This document shows, piece by piece, positions 23,147 to 34,819 of a DNA stretch of 64,000 nt (position 1 is the first letter of the stretch; every line of letters begins with the position of its first letter). The stretch is taken from NCBI GenBank assembly GCA_000827265.1, contig KN834850.1:3387-67386 (forward strand). The letters are read 5' to 3'. The notes under the pieces are model-generated. The model did no database searches. It was not told the DNA's origin and saw only the letters and a program-made list of their open reading frames with translations. Source of the stretch: Collybiopsis luxurians FD-317 M1. Taxonomy: Eukaryota > Basidiomycota > Agaricomycetes > Agaricales > Omphalotaceae. The translations under genes and the position numbers were made by a program.

Positions 23147-24784
23147 TCAAACTAAATACTCATTCTCACCTCTTCGCTTCACAACAATTCTCATACTGAT
23201 GGACTCCAACTGCCTCAGAGGTTCCAGAATATTTCCAACTACTGGCCCCTCCTGGTTGGAAAGCCACAATTCCACTGATGTTAGCATGGTCACACCACTG
23301 CTAGCCTGTGCCTCCCCATACAATCCAGACTGAGAAACAACCGCATCAACAAATGCTGAAAGATCAGCATTCGGCCTCTTCAATACTAGCTTAAGCCTGT
23401 TCAAGCCCTGCACCAAAAATGAACCAGAAGTTTGAATGGAACTCCTCCTTGATGCATGCAAGCTGTGCAGAAAAGCCACAGTGATGATATTTCCTCGATG
23501 GCGGTGATCTTCAACTGTCAACTCTCTCAAATTTGGAGCCAGTCTCAAAATCACCACAGTCTCTTCATCCAACATTTTGATATTCCCTATGGTCAGCACC
23601 TCCAAACTGCACTGAGATTGAATAAGAAAATTGGCCATCTCCCCGAATGCAGCCCTCTCATCCTGCTCACTCCCCTCCTTCAACAACAACACCTGAAGCT
23701 TTGGAAGTGTAAGCAAAGACAACAGGCAGCACAAGTAATTGTTGCTTGCAGTAATATCTGACACCTTGAAATCCACAAGCAGTTCTTCCACATTCAGAAG
23801 TTCCACAGGTATGGAGACCTTCAGCGAATTCCAAACCGATGGTGGCAACAGATTTCCAACATGCAGTCGACGAAGATTTGAAAACTGACTGACAACATCA
23901 TAGAAGTTCCGCACATTTAGATCATACTGTAATTCGTGAAGGTCAACAGCTAGCATGTCATCCCAAACCAAGTACACATTTGAAGTCCAAATCAAGCGCA
24001 AATTTGGAGCGTTTTGCACCATGAACCCCAATGTCATTGAATCTTCTTCCTTGTCTAGTCGCATTGTAAGTGATTCCAACATGGGTAACTGAAGGTCCAT
24101 CCATGCTGGAAACTCCTCCACCCTGAATTCAGGCATAGAAAAGGAAACATGCTTCCACTGCATAGATTCATCACAAAGTTTCTTCAACACAGGGTGATTA
24201 CCACATCCCTCCATTGAGTATGTCCATGGACTACCCTCAAACATAAGCGACAATGGGTGATGGCTAGATTGCTTCAAGTATAGTATTGCAACTTCTGTCA
24301 TTACCGAATCATACCGCTCATCATATTGATACTCTGCAGTGAGGTCCAAAGTCAACTGCGACCATAACTCCGGACAGTTAAGAGCGACACCACGCCACCG
24401 AGAGCAGACTGAGGCAATCACCAATGCAGTTCCACATGAGTGATACCTCAAATCATTCTCTGCACAGGCCAATGCGAATATCCTCATAAGCAATTCCACC
24501 GGCAATCGCCGGACCAGTGACAACAATGATGCCAAACCGGATGTATACACTTTTAGCCTTTCGTATCTTGTACACTCGAACCTCGAACGACCTTCCAATC
24601 GTTCCAATTGCAGCTTGTAATCCTGCATATCAGCTTTGGCTTCTTTCAATGTCTGAGAAACATTTGAAAGTATCGGTCCGCAGATAGCAACACCTTTGCG
24701 GAGCATTGCCATATGATCATCGTTAGGTTGCACCCTCGGGTGAAAAAAAGAGGAGCAACATAGTGAACAGTTTGAGAGAGACAT
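23147..24784 (-). CDS. F-box protein
   Basis: Single-exon 545-aa frame. Residues about 40-80 are predicted coiled coil. An F-box-like domain follows at about 92-141 (RRLPVELLMRIFALACAEN ... CSRWRGVALNCPELW). The long C-terminal part is leucine-rich and LRR-like. F-box proteins bind SKP1 and recruit substrates to SCF ubiquitin ligases; this LPxELLxxIF layout is a large family in mushroom genomes. The frame extends upstream to 24880, but I chose the Met at 24784 because the residues before it look random and those after it (CSLCCSSFFHPR) begin the family-like N-terminus. The 3' half is CpG-poor like the repeat block on its left and the 5' part is CpG-rich. No frame breaks. The substrate is unknown. 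Confidence 0.85.
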   Translation of the reverse strand: MSLSNCSLCCSSFFHPRVQPNDDHMAMLRKGVAICGPILSNVSQTLKEAKADMQDYKLQLERLEGRSRFECTRYERLKVYTSGLASLLSLVRRLPVELLMRIFALACAENDLRYHSCGTALVIASVCSRWRGVALNCPELWSQLTLDLTAEYQYDERYDSVMTEVAILYLKQSSHHPLSLMFEGSPWTYSMEGCGNHPVLKKLCDESMQWKHVSFSMPEFRVEEFPAWMDLQLPMLESLTMRLDKEEDSMTLGFMVQNAPNLRLIWTSNVYLVWDDMLAVDLHELQYDLNVRNFYDVVSQFSNLRRLHVGNLLPPSVWNSLKVSIPVELLNVEELLVDFKVSDITASNNYLCCLLSLLTLPKLQVLLLKEGSEQDERAAFGEMANFLIQSQCSLEVLTIGNIKMLDEETVVILRLAPNLRELTVEDHRHRGNIITVAFLHSLHASRRSSIQTSGSFLVQGLNRLKLVLKRPNADLSAFVDAVVSQSGLYGEAQASSGVTMLTSVELWLSNQEGPVVGNILEPLRQLESISMRIVVKRRGENEYLV

Positions 24785-25361
24785 CAGGAGCAGTCGACGG
24801 TGTAGAACAAAGTCTACAAAGTGCCAGTCACTTACAACCGCGTAAGTATATATAGATATATGTACCATTCTGCTATGCATAAAAATAGATGTTAAACTTA
24901 ACTAATTACTGTACGCTCGATATATCCATAGAGGCGCTCCCATCAACAGCAAGCAAGGTGTTTGGCCACGTGAGTGGTCGTTTCATAGCCAATCCATAGC
25001 GGCGTAAACTCATTTGGGAGTTACGTACGTCGCTCCAATCATCTAACGCATAACTAGCGACCAGAATCTGAAAGTGAGAGACAGTGGATTGAGAAAGAGA
25101 CTTCACTCGAAGTACAAAGCATCTACATCTAAAAAGGGAGAATTTATACAACAAGGAGGGGGATGATGATGAGTGGGATCAAGCTGGTTACCGTGAACCA
25201 ACTTTTACTTGTATAATGAGTATGACCATGTAGTTTAAAGAAAAGCCCTTTACTTTTTTCCAACGCCGCTTCGCTACCATGTAACTTATATATATGTACG
25301 TCTATCTTCTCGATCCAGCCAACAGTCGAGTCGAACCCACGGGATGCAGACCGGGTTCAAC
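24785..25361. other. Intergenic
   Basis: 577 bp between the 5' end of the F-box gene and the 3' end of the first desaturase gene. No gene seen. It holds the F-box promoter; a TATATATAGATATATG stretch lies near 24846. Confidence 0.5.
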
Positions 25362-27356
25362 CTAGTCAACTATAATTTCTGCCTGCTCAGCGCTGTTCAC
25401 AGGCTTCGTGTGTCCCTTGTTCTTAGCCTTCTCATCGAGATCGACGACTGATTCTCCGTAGCGGTTTCGGTAGAAGACAATGTCGCCTTCGTCTTCGATG
25501 AACACGCATTGGGTGAAGGATCGCCAGAGTGCAGCAAGAACGCCCTAGGAGTTCGTTTAACGACGCGGTTACTCAGAAAACGAGTGAATGAGGAAATAGC
25601 TCACCGTAGAGTCGTACGCGTAGTACTCTCCAAGAACAGGCTTGATAGCTTTGGTTACCTCGGGCAGGTTGTCTGTTGATGTGATGGGGGGGCAAGACAT
25701 ATGTCACGTCAGATAAAGAGCGGAAGGACAGATGTGAAGACTGACAGAAAGGAACGGTGGAGAAGAAGTGATGGGCGACGTGGTCGCTAGCGATCTAGAA
25801 GCGGAACCAAAACGTCAGATCGCAGATCGTTAAAAGAGATCGAAGGGACCCACGTTGTACAAGAAGAACCTTCCAACCCAGCCGAACAAGGGTCTGTCGA
25901 CAGTTGCTAGAGCGCCCCTAACAAAGGTCCACTCATCCTAACAGGAAGATATTAGCTCGACGGCCAGGGGATGGGACAGCGAGTTTTTACCTTGCGGTAA
26001 TACGGAATAGTTGGGTCACTATGCTGGAGGTACGTGAACATGACCATCCTGATGATAGCTCGTATAAGAAAAATAGAGTTCGATTGAGAAACGAAGGGGA
26101 TTTGCATTACCAGTTGTGTTGGAACTAGGAAGGATCACGCGGTTCTCAGTATCGAGATTCCTCACAGGCGAATCAAGGAGCATGGTGACTCACGAGCCAG
26201 GGCATAAAGTAATACTTCATGGCGGTATTCCATCCGTTGTTGTGAATGTATATACCAAGCCCGGTGAACGCGACAAGCAAGGCAACGTTCGACAGAACGA
26301 TGGCCGAACCTGCGAAACAAGATTTAGACTCTTCTCAATCAGAAGAACATGGACGAGCTTACGTTCGCCAGGCTTGAAAAGCTGAGAAGTGGGACGGTAG
26401 TGCTAAAAAGATCACGTTTGAACCAATACGAGAAAATAAAGCCAGAGAAAAGAAACATACGCTAGTGAAAGCAGGGTATCTTCGGTTACCTTTACGATTG
26501 TGCAACAGGTAAAGTTGGAAGCCGCTTTAGTTGAAAAGGCAATTTAGTTCGGCCAAAGACGGCACTAGTGGAATTACTCACAAGAATTGCCTAACGAACA
26601 GCCTGAAGAGCGTGAAAGCCGGAGTCTCCTCCAGGATCTCAGCATAGTCCATCCTCACTGCAACTTTGCCGTCGGGCAGCTTGAAATCACTTCGAAGGAA
26701 TGGCATGAAGGTCTCATCGCGTTCAAAGCTCTGAGTTGCTTTCTAAAAGGAATAGCTAGTTAGACCTATACGAAGAAAGACCTCAAGTGGAATAAACGTA
26801 CGTGGTGAGCTCGATGTGTAAACCTCCAAGCATGGTAAGGTGTCAATACGACAGAGTGAAGAACCAATCCGAGGACATCGTTCACGATCCCATAGTCGGA
26901 TAGGGCCCCATGTCCCGCCTGTACCTGTATTAGTATCTTTGACAGACCGAATCTTGGCTAAATAGACGCACATCGTGACCTGATAAGGGAAATAAGACGA
27001 CAACGCAAAAGCGGCATTCTAAAAGTATACTTACCTATGCACCAAAGCCCTGAAAAGGCGAACCCTTGGAACGACCAGTATCCCGTCCAGCAAATGACCT
27101 TGAGCACTTGCTTCGCCAGAGGCGTTCCTCCCAAAGTTGAGACAACTAGGTCAATGTTTTGTGCGAAAACATAGAGGAGGTAGGTGACCAGCAAATGCCG
27201 GGTGGTGTAGTACAAGCTCTTGGCGGTACTCTTCTTGAAGAGGTGCTTGGGGACAACCTCCCAGACCTGCTTGATGGTGATGTCCGGAGGAACGAAGGGT
27301 TTGCCGACCTTGGCTTCGTACTCAACGCCGTCGTTGAAGATTTGGTACCAGAGCAT
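25362..27356 (-). CDS. FAD2-type fatty acid desaturase, 13 exons
   Basis: Manual splicing gives exons at 27035-27356, 26972-26979, 26802-26918, 26582-26742, 26461-26524, 26363-26402, 26194-26309, 26111-26124, 25991-26048, 25854-25937, 25746-25794, 25605-25672 and 25362-25544. These sum to 1284 nt and a 427-aa protein with every junction in phase. It carries the three histidine boxes of membrane desaturases: HDAGH (109-113), HRAHH (145-149) and HVAHH (333-337), which bind the di-iron centre. FAD2 enzymes introduce a double bond (typically delta-12) into oleoyl chains in the endoplasmic reticulum membrane. Box 1 reads HDAGHG rather than the common HECGHG, so specificity may differ. Exons 2 (8 nt) and 8 (14 nt) are micro-exons. 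It is more like the 37.4-kb paralogue than the 34.8-kb one at its N-terminus (VPKHLF.KS). Substrate unknown. Confidence 0.88.
26972..26979 (-). other. 8-nt micro-exon in desaturase gene
   Basis: GTCACGAT between introns of 55 nt (26980-27034) and 53 nt (26919-26971). It completes a Gly codon and supplies His-Asp of the first histidine box. The second intron has a TACTAAT branch site and two adjacent acceptors (ACAG|GTACAG); using the downstream one gives HDAGHG. Skipping the micro-exon would shift the frame and remove an essential His. Confidence 0.75.
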
Positions 27357-29780
27357 GGTGGATTAGAGAAAAGAGGTTCACGACGGATCCTAGCGAGCCT
27401 TTATTATTACATTTCATAAGCATTTGATCCCTTTCCGACTTCGCCTAGGCAGGGGAGGGTAAAAGGAGCTGGAATCTGAATTAATTAGGTTGATACAGCC
27501 GAGAACTGCCTACACTGTGTGCCATTACGACTAATAATTCTGGGTACGAGTCGCGATTCAGGTACTCGTTGTAGCAGGGCAAAACAAACCATGTTATCGT
27601 TTTACCCGTATCCCACTCCAAGTGGTTTGACATCAAAAAAAGTCGAACCGGGCGCTCAGTTCACGGGAGGCGCATCAAATCACGTGAAAGTGTGGCGCTT
27701 GACGAGCCAGATCCCAGATCAAACGTTGACTTCGGTACTTGTTTATCGATCTCGGTGTAAATAAAGATCCGCCGACGGCTTCCAATGAAAATGCATACAT
27801 TCAAATACTTGGTCCTCATCGTCCTCAAAAAATCCAATTCTTGAGCCTATATGTTAGGTTTAGTAGTACGACTATGAAGGACTGAAAAATCCGTCCTATG
27901 CGTTGCTCTTTGTTAGTTGCGGGTTATTTCCGCCGTAATCGTTACACTAAGCATTCAATCGTCGACATATCATCGTCTTGTCTTGATTCAAACACCGAGT
28001 AAAAATCAGTTGCAAATGAACGGCATTATCTATCGGGGTAACTTTCGAGGATCACTTCTCCCGAGCCTCTTAAAGACAGCTCCCCCCGTTTCAATGTAAC
28101 CTGAGGCTGGAAATAATCATATGCTATTCCACCTGTTCAACGTTGTACTTTATTTTTTCTTTCCTAATCACCGACAATAGGTGTGCGAGCATAGGGTCCG
28201 GAATAACTTTCAGCAAGCAAGCTGGCTTCCACCAGATGCATCTCATCCCAGTAAAGGATAACCTGAGGTTAACTACGCATAGAATCTAAGCCGCTTCTAG
28301 TCCTACCCAGGGCATCTTGTGCGCTTCATCGCTACGCCGTTGACGTGCTGAGCTTGTTCATATGCATTCTGAACAATACGCAACTCTACCTGACTCTCTA
28401 TGTCTGTCTGACTCCGAGTCTAAAAGTCTCTTTTATTCTATACTCCACAACGGATTTACACTCGCCACTAGCTTGGCCTTTGGAGTCGCGAGCAGCATTC
28501 AGTCGGGGTTTCATCGTCGCGTCGGTGACGCGCTAGTGTACTAACCCGAAAAACCTTTCTTCTTTACTTGACCTGGGTCCCGATTGCGTTACTCCCGCGA
28601 CTTCTGCCATGATTATCAAGCTCCCGTCCTCCACTATGGCGAAAGTATGACTTGGCCCATGACTATCAATGAATTCATACGCTTCGTCACCTGAATGTCG
28701 TAAATATGCCTTTTTGCTGTGAAGGAGGTTTGGTGCTACCTTTATTACAAGTATAGAGATAGATCCTATCCTGGCCGTATACGGGGAAGATAGGCACGTC
28801 GTCGGCTTACACAGGCTTACGCCTACTCGCTCCAATTACTGCAACAGTATCTCTCTCTCTATATCCTTATCGAGGCTAGGATAAGCCAGACCGCAGACCT
28901 CTGAATCTAGACCCATTTCATTTCGAGCGTGCAAGCTCGAAAGATGTGTATCGTCTATATTGTACGCGGTTTAATCCAGGTTCCTACGATCGACAGAATT
29001 GTAGGTCAATTTATCCGTCCAGTACATCTCCTTCAGGCGAGTAAGCTGAGTCTAGTGCCGTTAGCTGCTTCGCTACGATACCGAGTAGAAGAGGAATACT
29101 ATTGCAAGAGCTGCTGTTCAACTTCTCATTACTCGATTGAGTCTCTTGGAACATTCGTTAGCCGCTCAATTCGACTAGTCAAATTTCTTCCGAGTCGTTT
29201 ATTGTTTAAACCGAAGTGTGCAGACTTCGATTTGTTCACGATAACTACTATCACAAAACTACAGAAGATAAGACTAGGACCAAGTAAAATTTAACGCCGT
29301 TAGCTCTTTTGCCACTTCGTGTACACCCCATAAGGAAATCACACCATTCAGCTGATAGTTGCCCAACTCGTCGTTGAAAGTTCCTTTCGTACATTCTAGA
29401 CAACTCAACCTTGTTCTCTTGTTTGTATTATTTTCTTGAGTCGACTGGTCAAGTTTCTTCCGGTCCACTTTTGTCCCATGGCAAAAGTCCCATTGTCACG
29501 CACCCTTCAAGTTGCCACTTCCAAGCCACAGTTCAATTATCATCGGAGATATAGGACCACGACTCAGACTAGAACTGGCGTCAATCAGACAAAGGCGGGT
29601 TTATGAACGTTGGTTAGCGGCTGTGTTCCGCAGCTTTCAATATAGTATTAGCAAATATAGAATGGGTATGATAGCATCTCCGCACTACGAGTATTAATAT
29701 GTCTGTACCTAGGCATGTTCCCCCACACGCACATGCGTCCGGAGAAAAGAAAAGAAAAAAAAAAAATAACAGTACCAAAT
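27357..29780. other. Intergenic, possible small fragments only
   Basis: It holds the promoter side of the first desaturase and 3' sequence of the WD40-like gene. A minus-strand frame at 28533-28835 contains a coding-like stretch (TFAIVEDGSLIIMAEVAG) preceded by a possible 51-nt intron; I cannot assign it. Short diverged direct repeats occur near 29170 and 29440 (CGACTRGTCAARTTTCTTCCG). Otherwise nothing is recognised. Confidence 0.4.
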
Positions 29781-31911
29781 TTAGGATTTCCGCAGCGTAT
29801 TCAATTCCAAGTCCAGAAAGTCTAATTCTGCGCCACCAAAGGTAACGACTCCTTTCGTCGTACGGTTGTTATTTTTGTTGGATCCAGGAAGGGGTATACT
29901 AAAGTCGGCAAAGATGGTGTGATATATTTCTTTACCAGAGTTACGACGAGCGGATGTTTGTTGTACTGGGGCCTTATCGTTGGAAGTTAGCATACAGCTC
30001 CATGCAAAGAGCGACAACTCTTTCGAAACTCACCTTTGTATTCCGCCAATCAAAAAGGCATACCACACCGTCAGAGTACCCTCGAACGTATTTGTACGTC
30101 TCTGAAGACGTATCGGGACTACCTTTATAATATTTGATTGTTCGGTTCCTTGACGAAGAGGAATCTGAAGAATTGGGAGCGTGTCCAAATAAGATATCCT
30201 CGCCTTCGGTACGAATATCTTTGCGGACGTCGTATAGACCGATTTGAGTTCGTGGATGATCGGTCTAAATATATGAAGGTGAATAAATGAAGGAAGCGAG
30301 ATAATTCGACAGGCGCGTAACATGGAGAAACAAAAGAACGGGTTATACACACCTCGACGAATACAAGATTTTGATTCCCAGCGCCTAGAGGTGCATGGAT
30401 ATGCAAAATCTCATTTGCAAGATCGTCCGACGCTCCACGACGTCTACTCGAACCCGAAGAGGTGTTCCACCCTTTGCCGTGCACGTCATTCACGCTCAAC
30501 ACCTTATTCCTGGAAGAAAATAATGACGTCCCGCGAACTGCTAGGGCCGTGACCTTGTGAGGAAGGATACCGAGTTTCGAAGAGACTGCTGCTGATATTG
30601 TGTGGGAAGTTGCTGCTCCGCCGTTCGAGGAAGAGGCATCATCCGAGTCCGAGTCAGACTCTTCAGAGTCGTGTGGAGTGCCTTCCAAACTCCATAGCTG
30701 TATGATTCGATCTTCACCGGCAGTAATTGCAGTTTTTCCTTTGAACGTGGAGAAGGAGGACACAGCAGCAAGAGCTCGGATCCCAGAAGAGGTTGCTGCT
30801 GATGAAGAGGACGAGGAGGAACCGCAGTTACTATAAGATATTGTAGGCCTGGAATCACTACTTGTATCCGGTATTCGAATCGTACTCAATCTATGCGGAC
30901 CCTTGTTGTACGCAATCACAACGAGGTCGTCGACGACGCATGCATCCTCGACGTTGTAAGGAACATTTTCCGAGTTTGGTAGCGAAAATGCACCAAACCA
31001 TTTCCTTGAAAAGAAACGAATGGTGAGGGGCACATAAAAGAGAGTTACTGACTATTAACTTACTGGTCTTTTCTATGAATAAATTGAACGTCCCCTTTCA
31101 TCGAGACGGTGGTGAGTGGGTACTCTATTCCAAAAATAGACCCAGGAGATAATACTCGTCGAGAACGGTTTAGACGCGCTTGAGGCAGGGTACAGGCAGA
31201 AGGAGGAATTGTCTTGAAGGATTTCCGTGATTTCGAGGGGAGCACCCGTGGAGTGGCGCGCGCCTTTCCTCGACCCTTCACATCCACAACAATGGAAGAG
31301 CGACGGTCAACGCAGGTCGAGTAGTCTCGGCCACTATGATTCTGCTTGGGGCGGTCATGGGAAATCTTCCTGCGCTTCACGGACTCGGAAGACGCGCTTG
31401 GAGCTCTAGAACGGTTAACAAGGGTAGAGTCGTCTTCAGATTCAGAGGTGGTATCCATGCCTGAACTTGAGGGACGCCGAGAGTTGGTCTTCTGAACGCG
31501 GTCACTGCGCAAAGCTTGGTCGAGAGTGCTCTGAATTTTCTGCAAAGATGTAATATCTCGCGCCAATGTCATTCGAAGGATATCCTCCGAGTCGATGGCT
31601 CGCACTAGGTCACGACTATTGTAAGAAGGAGCAGCTAGTCCGGGGGATGAATGTTCACATATCGAAGGTTGATGTGATTTCGTGCCACTTGTTCTGTGGT
31701 ACGGGCGAGATATCCCAATCAATACCGGTTCTGAATCTGAATCTGAACCGCTATCGCCGCTGCTGCTGCTGCTGCTGATAAGATGAACCACTGGCGCAGC
31801 TTCATTTTTGGCATTTTCTGTTCTGAGCTCTTTGGTTAGTCCTGGAATTTCCTCGTAGTCATCTAGACCTCGAGACAGGTCCTGCCTATTCCCAGTTAGA
31901 GAGCCCCTCAT
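29781..31911 (-). CDS. WD40-repeat-like protein
   Basis: Exons 31064-31911, 30353-31004, 30034-30264 and 29781-29972 join in phase to 640 aa. The N-terminal third is disordered, with a Ser/Asp-rich tract and a basic cluster (SVKRRK) suited to nuclear import. From about residue 275 a beta-propeller-like region begins (FIHRKDQKWFGAFSLP, a block found in Agaricomycete WD40 proteins). It includes a WD-type strand (GEDRIIQLWSLEG, about 379-391) and a second near 565 (YSDGVVCLFDWRN). Low-complexity Ser/Asp loops interrupt the repeats. WD40 proteins are scaffolds, often in chromatin or ubiquitin complexes; no specific role can be read here. Introns are 59, 88 and 61 nt with standard borders. The start is the first in-frame ATG. 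Confidence 0.8.
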
Positions 31912-33135
31912 AGATTAGTTACACGCGACGCACGGTGCTGTGACTGAACAAAAATTTTTCGTTACGTACATAGACTTCCGGGCCGTGCGCCTACGCGGGC
32001 GCCTAGTGACCAAGTTGGTACGAGTAGACTCTGCCAGCCGTCAACCATATATCCTCATCTCGCATGGCAATCTTAGTTCCTCATAGCAGCCTAACAGACA
32101 CTCAACTCACTGGTGTAGTGAATACGTCGTTATCGTAATGATGATATACACGACGCCGCTGGGAAACAGCGGCTGTTTCCAGCAGATAAACTAAAACATT
32201 CAACAAGACATTCAAGTAAGTTGAGGTATCTTGGAAGCGATGTAGGTGGGTATTTGGTGGCTTGTAAAAAGAATTTAACGCTATCTTTCTTTTGATCAAG
32301 ACTTCTCACCTCGAAATAAATACTTTAATTCAATCCGTGCCTCGAATCCGTTGTTCAGGATCTTCAGAGAGGCACACGATCCGAGTCTCAATGTCAGGTT
32401 TCGACAGCTACTGGTTTGTTATCATACATTGCTTCTATGAAATCAAATGTCTTTCTTTCAGTGTTCGAGCAACCGATATGCCCTATCGTGTCCGCCACTG
32501 ACGGAAAGTAGGTGGGCTTTACCCTTATTTCCAACGGACAGCTCCGTCGTACTCGCAGGGAAGCAGTGCCATAGCATATCAGCCTATGGGCCGCGTTTGA
32601 ACGTTGAACGCTAATCGCGTGTGCATCGTTCATGAAATCCAATCCCATCCTATCATGTGGCGTCTTCGCGATGCGCCACATACGTGGTTTTTAAATTTAC
32701 TTCCAGAAAGGAAACGGTTACATACTCCATATGGAATCAGGGACATTTATATGTTTGTCTCCCGACATCTCCATTTAAATTAATTCGACGACTTGATCAT
32801 CATTCACTGATCGTCTGTCGATAAGGCTGATTTTTGCTTTTGCACACTAGGCCTGCAGGGAGAGTGGACGTAAGTTCATGTTAGGGTCTTCCTTCTTTCT
32901 GAGGGAACGAGATTTTTTTCTGCTATTTTTTCCCCTCCTCCTCAGTCGCGTTTGCAGAAACCTAACGTCCTACCCTACTACTATCGATCCGAGTAAGGAC
33001 CGAGAAGTTCATTTAAGATAAATGCAATGCAGCGTTTTCGGACCTTTGCCTGATCATCGCGACATTGGAACCAGTGGATTTCGATAACCCTGGTCTGAGC
33101 AGACAAAAAATCAAGCAGACGCAAACTGCCAGCCG
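31912..33135. other. Intergenic, no gene seen
   Basis: Promoter side of the WD40-like gene and further sequence without recognisable genes. Short ORFs only. Confidence 0.4.
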
Positions 33136-33408
33136 ATGTCTCATCACGAAGCAAGCCATGGCTACAGACGTGGCAAACCTGTCATGACACCAACTCTACC
33201 CGCGAAAGATGAGTGGGAGAAGTTAAAGCCTGGGAAACATATCATAGCTAAGCTCGGTACATATGGTCAAGGTGGGAGTAATCTAGTCGTATCATCATTC
33301 AAGGTAAGATAGAAAGGCCCATCGATTATCCAATTAATGAACCTTCCGTTGAACCAGGAGGTCGCAACAGAGTTCCCATCGGTGGTACATCGCAGGACGG
33401 AGATATAG
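33136..33408 (+). CDS. Possible small spliced gene, 72 aa
   Basis: ATG at 33136 opens 56 codons ending exactly at a GTAAGA donor. A 54-nt intron (33304-33357) ends in CCAG and exon 2 (33358-33408) adds 16 codons and a stop in the same phase. The product starts MSHHEASHGYRRGKP and is hydrophilic, with no signal peptide or domain I recognise. Support is only the clean splice structure; the frame is too short to be convincing alone. It could be part of a longer transcript. Confidence 0.4.
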
Positions 33409-34819
33409 TGATAAACATGAGAGTTTCCCTATCTAGATAAACATGTGTGCACGATAGTTATACATTCCCGCCAGTACCGCCTTGTTGGTCGAACGGTTGT
33501 ACTGTATTGTTATCTTAAATGAATATTTTAGATATGAGTCGCCGATTAGGTGCTGATAAGACATAAACCCTCACAGAATACTCATACTAATAATGGAGAG
33601 TTTTAATCATATCATTAATACTACATATGTACTAAAACTTAGATGGCGTACGCCGTAAAGCAGTTGGTTCAACTTGTACAAGGTAGATGGGAAAGAAGTT
33701 ACCTATTAAATTCGAAGTAGAATGATCCCAACATCCATTTGTTGACGTTAGTACTAGGTAGAGCAGTCGCAAAAAAATCTCGCCCTTCATGAGAATTCAA
33801 CAAGCTGCGGGCACACGTTGCAGAAGGACGTAGCTTGTAAGCTGTAGTACTACTCGGCTATAAGTCAAGTAACCCGGCATCTTTGCAACCCGAGTCGAGG
33901 AAGCTATCGATTCCTCCTACCCTGGAAGGTCGCTCTTTTTGAAATTTCTGTTTGATTCCCGGAATTCTTAGGGCTGCCTTCAAGCCTTCTCCCTCACTAG
34001 GGTCGCGATTCGCAAAGTCAGGTTAGATATCTGAGGTCGAACAAAATCGGAGGCCGCACCGTGGGCGACAGTAGAATATTCGATCTTTTTTGGGATCAAG
34101 CTTGATTAAGATGTACGAAGCTCGGTCAGCAAGTCTCTTTCGACTGGAAATTGAGATGCAGAGAATAACGCATGTACTGGAGATGTGTCTTTTGAGGCCA
34201 GCTTCGAACTCTGAAAGGAAAGGTGGCAGGAACAGGAATCCTCAGTTGTGCGACCGTCCGGAAACGAAAGCAAGTAGGAGGCTAGTCGTTTTATTGACTT
34301 GTTTGAAGAAAAACCTTCTCTGTTTATATTTGACGCAAATTTGAGCCCGGACTCTAGTGAACTAGAGTAGACCCGACAATCGTAATTAATGAACCGCCGA
34401 CGAGCGTACTACAGACGTATGATGAAAGCTAAGGCGAAATCTGATGAGATACGAAGCCGTATCTTCACTTAGATCCCTGGCTACCAACCCCTGGGCGATC
34501 GCGAAATTATGACAAAAAGATTGAAGGGACAGCTTAGCACGAACACGATCCTCGATCCTCGCAAAGCGATGAGAAACCCAATGAATATACAAAAAGATCA
34601 CATTTGCTATAGCACAAAAATTCTACTTTGACATAGCTTCTAATAAAAGAATGGGAAAGAAGGGGTGACGATACTGAAACAGCGTTATGAGGTACCGAAA
34701 TGATAAGTCACTACGAGTAAGAGTCTCCAGTGTATTCAAACATCACAAAAACCCTTGCTAAGCAGTAGGACTAGAAATCACCCGATAGCGCAAAAAGCGG
34801 CAGTTTTCCTGAAGCCCGT
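33409..34819. other. Intergenic, no gene seen
   Basis: No recognisable gene. It holds 3' flanking sequence of the second desaturase. Unrelated short ORFs at 34090-34344 and 34386-34601 look like chance frames. Confidence 0.4.

Noticed and set aside
24785..24880. Earlier ATG at 24880 for the F-box protein
   Set aside because: The 32 extra residues lack family character and lie over a TATA-rich stretch that looks like promoter.
26919..26958. Upstream acceptor in desaturase intron 2 giving HDVQAGH
   Set aside because: It adds two residues inside the HxxxH box, which would disrupt iron binding; the downstream acceptor restores HDAGH.
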